From assembly GCA_021324355.1 (NCBI GenBank), contig JAJPJD010000018.1:93369-157368 (forward strand): a stretch of DNA of 64,000 bases. The letters run 5' to 3'. Origin of the DNA: Actinomycetota bacterium (lineage in GTDB: Bacteria > Actinomycetota > Acidimicrobiia > Acidimicrobiales > RAAP-2). Below the pieces are notes generated by a model. It made no database searches and was not told where the DNA came from. It saw only the letters and a program-made list of their open reading frames with translations. How positions within the stretch are numbered: the first letter of the stretch is position 1; every line of letters begins with the position of its first letter. Of the stretch, positions 23,295-31,824 are shown piece by piece. The translations under genes and the position numbers were made by a program.

Positions 23295-24737
23295 ATGGCC
23301 GACCCAGTGGTGCACACCGACCGGGGGGCCCTCCGGGGGGTGAGGACCCCGCATGGCTATGCCTTCTTCGGGGTCCCCTACGCCAAAGCTCCCTTCGGTC
23401 CGCTGCGGTTCCGGGCGCCGGAGCCGACCGAGCGTTGGGAGGGCGAGCGCCTCGCCCAGCAGCCGGCGCCCACTGCCCCCCAGCCGGCCACCGGCTTCAC
23501 CATCATTCCTGAGCCCACCATCGACGGTGGCGAGGCGCCCGAGTGCCTGTCGCTCAACGTCTTCACGCCCGAGCTCGGGCCGGCCGGCCTCGGGGTCCTG
23601 GTCTGGATCCATGGCGGCGGCTTCGTGACCGGCACTCCTTCGAGCAGCTGGTACAACGGCGACCGGTTCGCCCGGGACGGGGTGGTGGTGGTCAGCGTGG
23701 GGTATCGGCTTGGCGCCGAGGGGTTCCTCACCATCCCGGGCGCCCCAGCCAACCGCGGCGTGCTCGACTGGATCTGCGCGTTGGAGTGGGTCCAGCGCAA
23801 CATCGCGGCCTTCGGTGGCGACCCGGCGAAGGTGACCGTCGGCGGCCAGAGTGCCGGCGGGGTGGCGGCCATGCTGCTCGGGACCCTGCCGCGGGCCTCC
23901 GGCCTCATGCGGGCTGTGGTCCCGATGAGCGGGTCGGTCTTCCCGGCTCGGCCGGCTGAGGCAACCCTCGAGCTCACCCGCCGGATCGCCGGACACCTCC
24001 GGATCGAGCCCGAACTCGAGGCGTTCGAACGGGTCCCCCCGTCGGCACTGATCGAGGCCCAGGTCGCGGCCACTGCTGGTCAGGGGATCTCGGCCGCCGA
24101 GCGAGTCGGGCGCGAGCTGCCCTTCTTCCCGGTGGTCGACGGCGAGGTGGTCCCGGCCTCCCCGAGGGCGGCGGTGGCCGGCGGAGCCGGCTCGCAGCTC
24201 TCGATGCTCATCGGCACCACCGCCGAGGAGTTCAACGCTTCCGCCCGAATGGCGCCGATGGACGAGGCAGCGGCCGCCCACGCGCTGGAGCAGCTGGGGC
24301 TGGACGAGACAGGCCGGGAGTGGTACCGGTCCCTGGGCGGCTCGCCGGCCGACTGGGTCGGCCAGGCGCTCACCGACCGTTCCTTCAAGATCCCAGCCCT
24401 GCGGGTTGCCGAGGCCCGAAGAAGCGCGCCGGCACCGACCTTCCACTACGAATTCCAGTGGCGCTCCCCGGCACTGGGCGGCATCGGGGCGGTGCACTGT
24501 CTCGACCTGCCCTTCGTCTTCGACGTGCTCGACGACGACCACGTGCGGGTGGTGGCAGGGGAGTCCCCGCCTCAGGAGCTGGCCGACCGGATGCACAGGG
24601 CCTGGGTCGCCTTTGTGACCGACGGCGACGCCGGATGGCCGGCGTTCACCGGAGCGCGTCGGTCGACCATGGTGTTCGACGAGACCTGCAAGGTGGCCGA
24701 GGACCTGCACGGGCCGATCCGCTCGCTCTGGCCCTGA
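23295..24737 (+). CDS. Type B carboxylesterase
   Basis: The protein has 480 aa from ATG 23295 (GAAGGAGGAG upstream). Markers are the N-terminal GVPYAKAPFGPLRF, the oxyanion motif VWIHGGGFVTGT, the nucleophile elbow VGGQSAGGVAA with Ser, a Glu in LIGTTAEEFNA and the active-site His in AVHCLDLPFVF. No signal peptide is seen, so it is probably cytoplasmic. Substrates are esters of unknown identity. It lies 20 bp after cimA and may be cotranscribed, but a biosynthetic role is not implied. Confidence 0.88.
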   Translation: MADPVVHTDRGALRGVRTPHGYAFFGVPYAKAPFGPLRFRAPEPTERWEGERLAQQPAPTAPQPATGFTIIPEPTIDGGEAPECLSLNVFTPELGPAGLGVLVWIHGGGFVTGTPSSSWYNGDRFARDGVVVVSVGYRLGAEGFLTIPGAPANRGVLDWICALEWVQRNIAAFGGDPAKVTVGGQSAGGVAAMLLGTLPRASGLMRAVVPMSGSVFPARPAEATLELTRRIAGHLRIEPELEAFERVPPSALIEAQVAATAGQGISAAERVGRELPFFPVVDGEVVPASPRAAVAGGAGSQLSMLIGTTAEEFNASARMAPMDEAAAAHALEQLGLDETGREWYRSLGGSPADWVGQALTDRSFKIPALRVAEARRSAPAPTFHYEFQWRSPALGGIGAVHCLDLPFVFDVLDDDHVRVVAGESPPQELADRMHRAWVAFVTDGDAGWPAFTGARRSTMVFDETCKVAEDLHGPIRSLWP

Positions 24738-24816
24738 CCCAAGCGGTGGCCGGGAGCCGCGCTGGCTGCCCGACCCTGTCGTTTTCGAACACGGGCGGCG
24801 GTCCGAGGTCGCAGCG

Positions 24817-25983
24817 TCAGCAGGTGATGCTGCGGCCACGCCGCAGGTCGCGGTTCCACCGCCAAAGGACGGCTCGGGGGATGGCGGCAAACCCGGCGAA
24901 GCCGTCGTGGGGCGGCCAGAGCTCGACCGAGCTGGCGTGGTACGCGGAGGCGACCGCCATCGCCGGACAGTTGACGGCCGGGCCGACGGTCTGGAAGTAG
25001 ACGGCGGGGGGGCGTGGATTCCGGCTGGCCACCAGCGCCTGGATCTCGGCATAGGTCTGCCCCAGGACTCGGCTGCCAGGAGCAGCGGTGCTCAGCCCGT
25101 TGTTCCCGAGGACGCAGTCGGGGCCACCCGAGGCACGAGAGCGGGCGCAGGCCCTCATGATGATGGTCGTGAAGGCCTGGTCGAAGCCGGGCTCGAGCGG
25201 GAGCGGGTTGAAGGCGAAGGTGATCGGGGTCAGTCTCCAGCCTGCGTAGTCGGCGATCGCGCCTGCAAGGCAGCGCTCCTGGGATTGGACACTCCAGCCG
25301 GCCTTGAGCAGGTTGGCGCGCGAGATCGGATTGTTGCTCACGTTGAACGGCTCGCCGGTGGTGCTCGAACAGGACGAGACCGAGACGGCGCGGATGAGCG
25401 GATTGGCGTCGTAGCGAGCCGCCAGGGCGCGCTGGAAGCTCGACCACGCGTCTCGGAACGGGGCGGTCCACCACCGTCCGATGCTCCGGACCTGCTGGCC
25501 ATGGCGACCCGAGATGATCGTCACTGGCGGTCCGGCACGCCGCACGACCCATGCCGGTGCGCTGGCACCGGCGAAGACCCGAAGCTTCACCGACAGCGGG
25601 GTCGACCGGTGCTCCTGGTTCCAGCGCTCCACTGCCGCCAGCGACCCGTCGAGCGGTGCCCAGTCCTCGTGCCCCGGCGACGGCTCGAGCTGCGACCAGG
25701 ACTCGTTGACCACGATGCCGGCGAAGGCGCCGGCATAGGGGTCGAGAACGGCCGGGTCGGTGGTGGGGAACGGCCGGCTCTGTTGGTAGGGGGCCTGGTT
25801 TCCCATGTCGATGAGCCCGGTCAGCGGAGACTTGGGGCCGGGGTTCCGGGAGGCCTGCAGCTGTTCGACCACATGGACAACCGAGGCGCTTGGTGTGGCT
25901 CGAACCGCCGGAGCACTGGCGAGGACCGGGACGAGCGTGGCGATCGCAACGGCGCAACGCCACCGGAGGCGGTTCTCGCTCAT
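24817..25983 (-). CDS. Secreted protein with glycoside-hydrolase-like (TIM barrel) features
   Basis: The protein has 388 aa. A Sec signal peptide (RCAVAIATLVPVLASAPAVRA) with an A-x-A cleavage site opens it. The segment GAFAGIVVNESWSQLEPSPGHEDWAPLDGSLAAVERWNQ resembles the start of retaining glycosidase barrels, where a strand is followed by an acidic residue and W-x-x-LEP. LSVKLRVFAGASAPAWV and a later SVELWPPHDGFAGFAAIP would be further strands. Cys pairs suggest disulfides. I cannot assign a family number or substrate. It is transcribed opposite to its neighbours. Confidence 0.55.
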   Translation of the reverse strand: MSENRLRWRCAVAIATLVPVLASAPAVRATPSASVVHVVEQLQASRNPGPKSPLTGLIDMGNQAPYQQSRPFPTTDPAVLDPYAGAFAGIVVNESWSQLEPSPGHEDWAPLDGSLAAVERWNQEHRSTPLSVKLRVFAGASAPAWVVRRAGPPVTIISGRHGQQVRSIGRWWTAPFRDAWSSFQRALAARYDANPLIRAVSVSSCSSTTGEPFNVSNNPISRANLLKAGWSVQSQERCLAGAIADYAGWRLTPITFAFNPLPLEPGFDQAFTTIIMRACARSRASGGPDCVLGNNGLSTAAPGSRVLGQTYAEIQALVASRNPRPPAVYFQTVGPAVNCPAMAVASAYHASSVELWPPHDGFAGFAAIPRAVLWRWNRDLRRGRSITC

Positions 25984-26141
25984 GGACCCCTCAGCAGCTA
26001 GCTCGGTTCTCGAGGTGTGGTGCCCCTCATGACCAGCCGGCGTGCTGGCCGGGATGCCGCGATCCCGACCGTATCCTGCCCAGCGCGACCAAGCTTGGCG
26101 GTGCCGGAAGGTCGGGCAGCTCGACGGGGCAAGGAGGCCAA

Positions 26142-27098
26142 ATGCTGCGGACAGAGCTCACTGACCGGTTCTCGCTGCAGGTGCCGATCGTCGGTGCACC
26201 GATGGCGGGACCGGGTGGGCCGGCGCTGGCCTCGGCGGTGTCGCTGGCCGGCGGGCTCGGAATGATCGGCGTCTCGTCGGCCGCAACACCCGAGTGGATC
26301 ACCGCGGCGGCCGACGAAGTGCGCCAGGCGACCGAGCGCTTCGGGATCGGCCTCATGGCATGGAACCTTGCCCGACGACCCGAGCAGCTCGACGCGGCCA
26401 TCGCGGCCCGCCCGGCACTGGTGTCGGTGAGCTTCGGCGACTACTCGGTCGCTCTCGACCCGCTGCGGCAGGCCCGGATCCCCGTGGCCACCCAGGTTGG
26501 CGACGTCGCCAGCGCCCGACAGGCACACGAGCAAGGGATCGAGCTGATCGTGGCTCGGGGCGCAGAAGGCGGCGGCCACGGTGATGATCGGGTGGCCACC
26601 CTTCCCCTCCTGCAGGGCGTCCTGGAGGCAGTCGGGGACGGCGCGGTGGTGATCGCCGCCGGCGGGATCTCGACTGCCCGGGGGTTGGCAGCGGTGCTGG
26701 CCGCCGGTGCCGCCGGAGCGTGGATCGGCACTGGTCTGCTCGCGTGCCACGAGGCGCTTGCCCGGCCGGAGGCGAAACGACGCCTCCTTGACGCGACCGA
26801 GCTCGACACCGTCTCGACCAGCGTCTTCGACATCGCCCAGGGCATCCCCTGGCCACCCGCGTACCGGGGACGGGCCCTGTCCAACGCGTTCAGTCGGCGC
26901 TGGCACGGTCGGGAGGACGAGCTTGCACAGGACCCCGCGGCCCGCCAACAGCTGGTCGATGCCATGGCGGCGGGCGATTACGACACCGCCGTCATCTATG
27001 CCGGGCAGGCAGTGGGCTCTCTGTCGACCGAGCGCAGTGCACGCGAGGTGGTCAGCACGCTTGCGGCAGGGGCCGAAGCCCTCCTGCGGCGCTGGTGA
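26142..27098 (+). CDS. Nitronate monooxygenase-like FMN enzyme (NMO/2-nitropropane dioxygenase family)
   Basis: The protein has 318 aa from ATG 26142 with AAGGAGG upstream; the ORF-track extension is not supported. The family opening LQVPIVGAPMAGPGGPALASAVSLAGGLGMIG and the FMN/phosphate motifs IVARGAEGGGHGDD and VVIAAGGISTARGLAAVLAAGAAGAWIGT are clear. The family oxidises alkyl nitronates, though many members have other roles. It lies just upstream of an MDR oxidoreductase. Confidence 0.87.
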   Translation: MLRTELTDRFSLQVPIVGAPMAGPGGPALASAVSLAGGLGMIGVSSAATPEWITAAADEVRQATERFGIGLMAWNLARRPEQLDAAIAARPALVSVSFGDYSVALDPLRQARIPVATQVGDVASARQAHEQGIELIVARGAEGGGHGDDRVATLPLLQGVLEAVGDGAVVIAAGGISTARGLAAVLAAGAAGAWIGTGLLACHEALARPEAKRRLLDATELDTVSTSVFDIAQGIPWPPAYRGRALSNAFSRRWHGREDELAQDPAARQQLVDAMAAGDYDTAVIYAGQAVGSLSTERSAREVVSTLAAGAEALLRRW

Positions 27099-27206
27099 GC
27101 GAGACGCAACGACTCCGGTGCCGGTCCTCCCTCGAGCCGCGTGGTGAAGGATCCTGGGCGCCACCAGCCCGCAGGCGCGGGCAGTCCGCTGAGCAATGCT
27201 TGGGCC

Positions 27207-28139
27207 GTGCGCGCTGCCGTCGTTCCGAGGCACGGCCCGGCTGAGGTCATCGAGATCCGTGACGACTGGCCGGAGCCGGATCCGCCTGGCCCGGGGGAGG
27301 TGTTGGTGGCGGTCCAGGCCGCCGGCCTCAACCCGAGCGACGTGAAGATCCGAGCCGGAGGTGGCGCACGCAGCGCCGAGGCCATCCAGTTCCCCTACGT
27401 GGCCGGCCGCGAGGCGGCCGGCCGGGTGGTGGAGGTGGGGGCGGCAGTGGCGGACTTGGAGCCGGGCGACGAGGTCTTCGCGTTCTTCGGGTGGGCCGCT
27501 CGCCCCGGGGGCCATGCCGAACGGCTCGTGGTTGCGGCATCGGCGTTGGCCCGCCGGCCGGTCGGGATCCCGGTCGAGCAGGCAGCCGGCCTGCCGTTGG
27601 CCGGCCTGACCGCGCTGCAGGGGCTCGAGGCGCTGCAGCCCCGGCCCGGAGACCGGGTGCTCGTGACCTCGGGGTCGGGTGGGGTCGGGCACCTGGGGGT
27701 GCAGCTCGCGGTGGCCCTCGGCTGCGAGGTGATCGCGACGACCGGCCCCGCCAACCTGGCGTTCGTTCGCGAGCTCGGGGCCGCCGAGGTGCTCGACTAC
27801 CGGGACCCGGACCACCGCCGAAGGCTCCGGGAGGTCCCGTACTTGTTGGACAGCGTGGGGCCGCAGAACATCGCGTCCTACCTCCCCTGCCTGTCGCCCG
27901 AAGCGAGCGTGGCCGCGGTCGCCGGGATGCCGAGCGAGGTGCCCGACGGGATCACCATCACCCCGATCCGCTGCGAGGCGAGCTCGGAGCGGCTGGGTCG
28001 GTTGGCCGCCCTCATGACCGAGAGCCGCCTGTCGGTGACGGTGCAGCAGGTGTTCCCGCTGGAGGATGCAGCGGTGGCCCACCGGGTCCTCGAAGGCGGC
28101 CATGTCCGGGGGAAGCTGGTCCTCGCGGTCGGTCCATGA
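27207..28139 (+). CDS. Quinone-oxidoreductase-like medium-chain dehydrogenase (MDR)
   Basis: The protein has 310 aa if GTG 27207 (VRAAVVPRHGPAEVIEI) is used; GTG 27141 would add 22 unconserved residues and neither start has a clear ribosome site. GroES-like domain: VLVAVQAAGLNPSDVKIRAG, FPYVAGREAAGRVVEVG. Rossmann domain: RVLVTSGSGGVGHLGVQLAVALGCEVIATT. The catalytic zinc ligands are absent, as in the zeta-crystallin/quinone reductase branch, so a zinc-free NADPH-dependent reductase is likely. The substrate is unknown. Confidence 0.85.
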   Translation: MRAAVVPRHGPAEVIEIRDDWPEPDPPGPGEVLVAVQAAGLNPSDVKIRAGGGARSAEAIQFPYVAGREAAGRVVEVGAAVADLEPGDEVFAFFGWAARPGGHAERLVVAASALARRPVGIPVEQAAGLPLAGLTALQGLEALQPRPGDRVLVTSGSGGVGHLGVQLAVALGCEVIATTGPANLAFVRELGAAEVLDYRDPDHRRRLREVPYLLDSVGPQNIASYLPCLSPEASVAAVAGMPSEVPDGITITPIRCEASSERLGRLAALMTESRLSVTVQQVFPLEDAAVAHRVLEGGHVRGKLVLAVGP

Positions 28140-28191
28140 CAGCAGTGGCACACGACCCAAGTGGGCTTCGGCGAGGTCCGCACTCGAGGTG

Positions 28192-28847
28192 ATGGCTGCC
28201 ATCGAGACCGAGCTTCGGCGCGTCGAGTATCGAGGGGCCGAGCGGGTGAACTTCGTGGTGCGCACCACTGATCCGATCTACCAACGGCAACTGGTCAAGA
28301 TGGGCTGGAGGCCGACGCCGGCTGAGGGGGAGTTTGCTCGCCTGCTCGACTCGGCGCCCGAGGTGGAGTCGATCTTCGATCGCTTCAGCCGGCACATCGA
28401 GGCGATGATCCGTCAGAGTGCCAGGCTGGAGGCGACCGGGTCGATGGCAGCGACCTCGGGTGGTGGCTATACGGGAGCGGTGCCCTGGCGGTGCGCGGGT
28501 TGCCCGTTGCGCCGGGCGATCTGGACCTCCATGTCGACGACGCCGACGTGGCCGGAGCGCTCATGGCTGATCTCCTGGTCGAGCCGGTGACCCGCATGTC
28601 GGGCTGGGTGGCAGACGCTGGCGGCCGTGCCTATGCCGGAGTCATCGTGGAGTGGCTGGCCGGGGCCCATCCCTCGGGCTCCTACCCACCCCATGAACAG
28701 GAGGAGGCGGCTCGCCGCCACCTCGAACTCGTCGAATGGAGGGGGCGCCGGATCCCGGTCCCCAGCCTGCAACTCCAGCTGGCGATGGCGCAGAAGCGAG
28801 GGCTGGTCGGCCGAGCGGCGGTCATTCGCCGTGCCCTCTCCCGGTGA
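28192..28847 (+). pseudogene. Nucleotidyltransferase-like protein, interrupted by a frameshift
   Basis: The first frame from ATG 28192 reads AAIETELRRVEYRGAERVNF...FDRFSRHIEAMIRQSARLE and then loses sense. The next frame carries GWWLYGSGALAVRGLPVAPGDLDLHVDD, a typical nucleotidyltransferase-fold opening (GSGALA...DLDL), and continues to the TGA at 28845-28847. The two halves fit one protein of about 217 aa if one base is restored around 28420-28445 in a G-rich stretch. Neither half alone has a good second start. It may be a sequencing error or a true pseudogene. The function is unknown; small nucleotidyltransferase-like proteins of this kind are often uncharacterised. Confidence 0.65.
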
Positions 28848-29019
28848 GACACACTCGACGGCTCGGGTCAGCTCACGTCGCACCTCCCCGGTCGGCGCTC
28901 AGGGATCCGCTCCGAACCGATGAGGCCGAGCCGCGACCGGGTGGCTGCAGAGACGAGTTCCGCTGCCCCCTTCCCCGCAGGCAGGTGTCCGACGCAATCG
29001 AGGACGCGCCGGAACCCTG

Positions 29020-30537
29020 CTAGCGGAGTCCTGGAGTCGTGCGAGGAATCGGGCGAACGCTGGTGACGCGAAGCTCGGAGTGGTCCACCGAGCGCTCGGC
29101 ATCCTGCAGTTGCGCAGTCAGCTGCTTGGGTCCGAGGAAGCCAGAGACTGCACCGGCGACGAGCGCCATCGCGGCGCAGTAGAGCCACAGGTGCTGGAAG
29201 GCATGGAGGGAGCTGGCCGGGCCATGGGCCGGGGCGAGGATCGCGACGAGGACCGCGATCCCGAGGGCGCCGCCGACCTGGCGGCCGGTCTGGTTGACCG
29301 CGCTGCCGACCGCGAAGCGGGATGCGTGCAGGCTGGAGACGGTGGCGGCGCCCAGCACCGGGAAGGTGAGGCCGATCCCCAGTCCGGTGACCAGCGTCCC
29401 CGGCAGCCACCTCGAGGTGTATGCCGGGTGGATCCCGACTTGCGTCCCGTACCAGGTGATGCCGGTTGCCAACACAAGGAAGCCGGGGAGCAGGACTGAC
29501 CGAAACCCGCACCTGGTGGCGAGCCGCCCGGCCAGACCCGACACGGCGGCTACCACCAGCGGGCCGGGAGTGACCGCCAGTCCGGCCTTCAGGATCGAGT
29601 AGTGCCACACGCCGGTCAAAAAGAGGATGTTGCCGAGCAGCATGGCGAAGAACCCCATCGCGTACACGACGGTGGCGGCGTTGGCGACGCTGAAGGATCG
29701 GTGCGCGAACAGGCTCAGATCGAGCACCGGTGAAGGATGCCGGGCGCAGCGGCGCACGAACAGCGCGCCGAGCGCCAGGCCGCCCAGGCCGGCGGCCACG
29801 ATCCGAGGGTCGCTCCAGCCCCATCCGGAGCCTTCTGAGATGGCGAAGACGATCCCCGAGAGCGAGGCGGTCACCAGGGCGACGCCCCGGTAGTCGGGCC
29901 GCTGGCCGCGATCGGCCGGCCGGTCGGCCGGGAGCACCCGAGGACCGACGACGGCCGCCAGGAGGGCGACGGGCAGGTTGACGTAGAAGGCCCAGCGCCA
30001 TCCGCCGGCACTGATGAGCGCCGCCCCGAGCGACGGTCCGGTCGCGACGGCCAGGGCGCCGACCCCGGCCCACAGCGCGACGACCTGGGCACGGGACTGG
30101 GCCGAGAAGGCGTCCAAGAGAAGCCCCAGGGAGGCGGGGAGCAAAAGGGCGGCCCCGATGCCCTGGCCGGCCCGGCCAGCGATCAGCAGGGGGACCGACG
30201 GGGCCATCCCACACAGCGCGGAGCCGGCCGCGAAGCCTCCCATCCCAATGAGGAACACCCGCCGGCGTCCGAGCCGGTCGGCCGTGCGTCCGGCGGTGAC
30301 CAGCAGGGAGGCGAACACGATCGCGTACGCAGTGATGACCCAGGCCAGCTCGGCCCGGGGCACACCTCGGAACGATCGGGCCAGCGCGGGGAATGCCACG
30401 TTGACGATCGACAGGTCCAGCGACGCCATGAACGCCCCGGCGGCAGTGACCGCGAAGACCAGGGTTCGGCGGCCGCCAGCTCGCCTCGTGGCATCGGCCG
30501 AGGCTGACGGACCGGGCTCCGAAATGAGTTCTTTCAT
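29020..30537 (-). CDS. MFS efflux transporter, DHA2 (EmrB/QacA) type
   Basis: From ATG 30537 the protein has 505 aa and about 14 hydrophobic segments, the DHA2 count. Motif A appears as GRTADRLGRRRVFLIG, and the antiporter motif C region as GAALISAGGWRWAFYVNLPVA. ASLDLSIVNVAFPALARSF is typical of helix 1 with the conserved Asp. It probably exports drugs or metabolites by proton exchange. It is divergent from an HxlR regulator across a shared promoter region with an inverted repeat, so that regulator likely controls it. The first 12 codons of the ORF-track start lie in that promoter and are excluded. Confidence 0.9.
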   Translation of the reverse strand: MKELISEPGPSASADATRRAGGRRTLVFAVTAAGAFMASLDLSIVNVAFPALARSFRGVPRAELAWVITAYAIVFASLLVTAGRTADRLGRRRVFLIGMGGFAAGSALCGMAPSVPLLIAGRAGQGIGAALLLPASLGLLLDAFSAQSRAQVVALWAGVGALAVATGPSLGAALISAGGWRWAFYVNLPVALLAAVVGPRVLPADRPADRGQRPDYRGVALVTASLSGIVFAISEGSGWGWSDPRIVAAGLGGLALGALFVRRCARHPSPVLDLSLFAHRSFSVANAATVVYAMGFFAMLLGNILFLTGVWHYSILKAGLAVTPGPLVVAAVSGLAGRLATRCGFRSVLLPGFLVLATGITWYGTQVGIHPAYTSRWLPGTLVTGLGIGLTFPVLGAATVSSLHASRFAVGSAVNQTGRQVGGALGIAVLVAILAPAHGPASSLHAFQHLWLYCAAMALVAGAVSGFLGPKQLTAQLQDAERSVDHSELRVTSVRPIPRTTPGLR

Positions 30538-30544
30538 GAAACCT

Positions 30545-30584
30545 AGGCTAGTCGAGTGCATCCTATGAAGCAACTGACTAGCCT
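30545..30584. promoter_or_regulatory. Divergent promoters/operator between MFS exporter and HxlR regulator
   Basis: A perfect 9-bp inverted repeat, AGGCTAGTC (30545-30553) and GACTAGCCT (30576-30584), spans the gap. Each arm contains TAGCCT in the reading direction of one gene, 6 nt before the HxlR GTG and 7 nt before the MFS ATG. For MFS a -35 TTGCTT lies 17 bp from its TAGCCT. The arms therefore look like twin -10 boxes of leaderless promoters and may also be the regulator's binding site. Confidence 0.6.
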
Positions 30585-30590
30585 GGTGCC

Positions 30591-31067
30591 GTGGAACGCA
30601 AGAGCTTTGCCGACATGCACTGCTCGGTCGCCCAGTGCCTGGAGGTGGTGGGGGAGTGGTGGTCGATGCTGATCCTGCGGGACGCGTTCTTGGGCGTCAC
30701 CCGGTTTGACGCCTTCCAGGAGCGGCTGGGGATCTCCCGCAACGTGCTGAACCAGCGGTTGACCCGTCTGGTCGCTGAGGGTGTCCTGAAGAAGGTGCCC
30801 TACAGCCAGCGTCCCCCTCGCTACGACTACAAGCTGACCGAGAAAGGACGCGACCTGTGGCCGGTCCTCACCGCGATGCGCCAGTGGGGGGACAAGCACG
30901 CCGCACCCGACGGACCGCCGATACGGATGGTGCACACGGCCTGCGGGCAGGTCTCCGAGGCGGTGATGACCTGCTCGGCCTGCGGCGAGCCGCTCTCGGC
31001 GCGCCAGGTGCGGGTCGTGCGTGGCCCAGGAGATCGCGACCAGCTGGTTCCCCCGGCGCGGCGGTAG
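30591..31067 (+). CDS. HxlR-family winged-helix transcriptional regulator
   Basis: The protein has 158 aa. The HxlR signature is clear: CSVAQCLEVVGEWWSMLILRDAFLGVTRFDAFQERLGISRNVLNQRLTRLVAEGVL, followed by the wing YSQRPPRYDYKLTEKGRDLWPVL. The C-terminal extension contains a CxxC (VMTCSACGEPLSARQ), a small zinc-ribbon-like tail found in several members. HxlR proteins often sense aldehydes, quinones or redox state. Its divergent position suggests control of the MFS exporter. Confidence 0.9.
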   Translation: MERKSFADMHCSVAQCLEVVGEWWSMLILRDAFLGVTRFDAFQERLGISRNVLNQRLTRLVAEGVLKKVPYSQRPPRYDYKLTEKGRDLWPVLTAMRQWGDKHAAPDGPPIRMVHTACGQVSEAVMTCSACGEPLSARQVRVVRGPGDRDQLVPPARR

Positions 31068-31092
31068 CGCCGGCGACGCCGGGTCGGTTCGG

Positions 31093-31824
31093 TCAGCGGC
31101 TCGGCGGGTGGGCGGTCGGGGGCCCGGCCGAGGTGTGCTCGGTGCCGGGAGGGTCGACCGCCCACGCCGGCGGGGTCCCCCACTGCTCCTCGTAGACCAG
31201 CTCGGCCATCGGACGCCGCCGCACCGGGCCGTGCCGGCCGACCGGGCGCCCGAGGGTGATGGTCGCGGCCATGAACGCCTCGTCGGGCACGCCGAGGAGC
31301 TCCCGCAGCGCCGCCTCGGCGCCAAAGTGGAACCCGGTGAGCACCCCGCCGTAGCCGAGGGCGCGCGCCGCCAGGAGGAGGTTCTGGCAGGCCGGGTACA
31401 CCGAGGCGCCCTCGAAGGAGTTCGGCGCCCGGTAGCGGACCAGGCAGGGCAGGATGAGCACCGGCACCGTCTCGAAGTGGTCCACGTAGTGCTGCATCGC
31501 CCGGGCGGTGCGGGCCTTGGGCGAGGACGGGTCGGTGCCGCTCCCGGCGTCGTAGGCGTCAGCCACTCGCTTGGCGCCCCAGGTCCGCCGGGCTGACTCG
31601 GCGATCAGCCGCTTGGCCTCGGCCGCCTTGGGCCCGTCGGTCAGAACCAGCATCCGGAACGGCTGGCGGTTGGAGCCGCTCGGGGCCCTGGTGGCCGCGA
31701 AGAGGATGGCTCGCAGCACCTCGGCCGGGATGGGCTCGTCCCGGTAGCGGCGGATGGCCCGGGTGGTGGCGATCCCCTCCAGCAGTCCGACCGTGTCCGG
31801 GGGCAGCCCCCTGGGCTCGGTCAT
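31093..31824 (-). CDS. Nitroreductase-family flavoprotein
   Basis: The protein has 243 aa. The FMN-binding opening TTRAIRRYRDEPIPAEVLRAILFAATRAPSGSNRQPFRMLVL, the middle ASVYPACQNLLLAARALGYGGVLTG and the closing ATITLGRPVGRHGPVRRRPMAELV match nitroreductases. The family reduces nitro groups, quinones or flavins with NAD(P)H. It overlaps the OpuCA-type ATPase gene by 4 bp (ATGA), so it is cotranscribed with it. No functional connection is evident. Confidence 0.88.
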   Translation of the reverse strand: MTEPRGLPPDTVGLLEGIATTRAIRRYRDEPIPAEVLRAILFAATRAPSGSNRQPFRMLVLTDGPKAAEAKRLIAESARRTWGAKRVADAYDAGSGTDPSSPKARTARAMQHYVDHFETVPVLILPCLVRYRAPNSFEGASVYPACQNLLLAARALGYGGVLTGFHFGAEAALRELLGVPDEAFMAATITLGRPVGRHGPVRRRPMAELVYEEQWGTPPAWAVDPPGTEHTSAGPPTAHPPSR

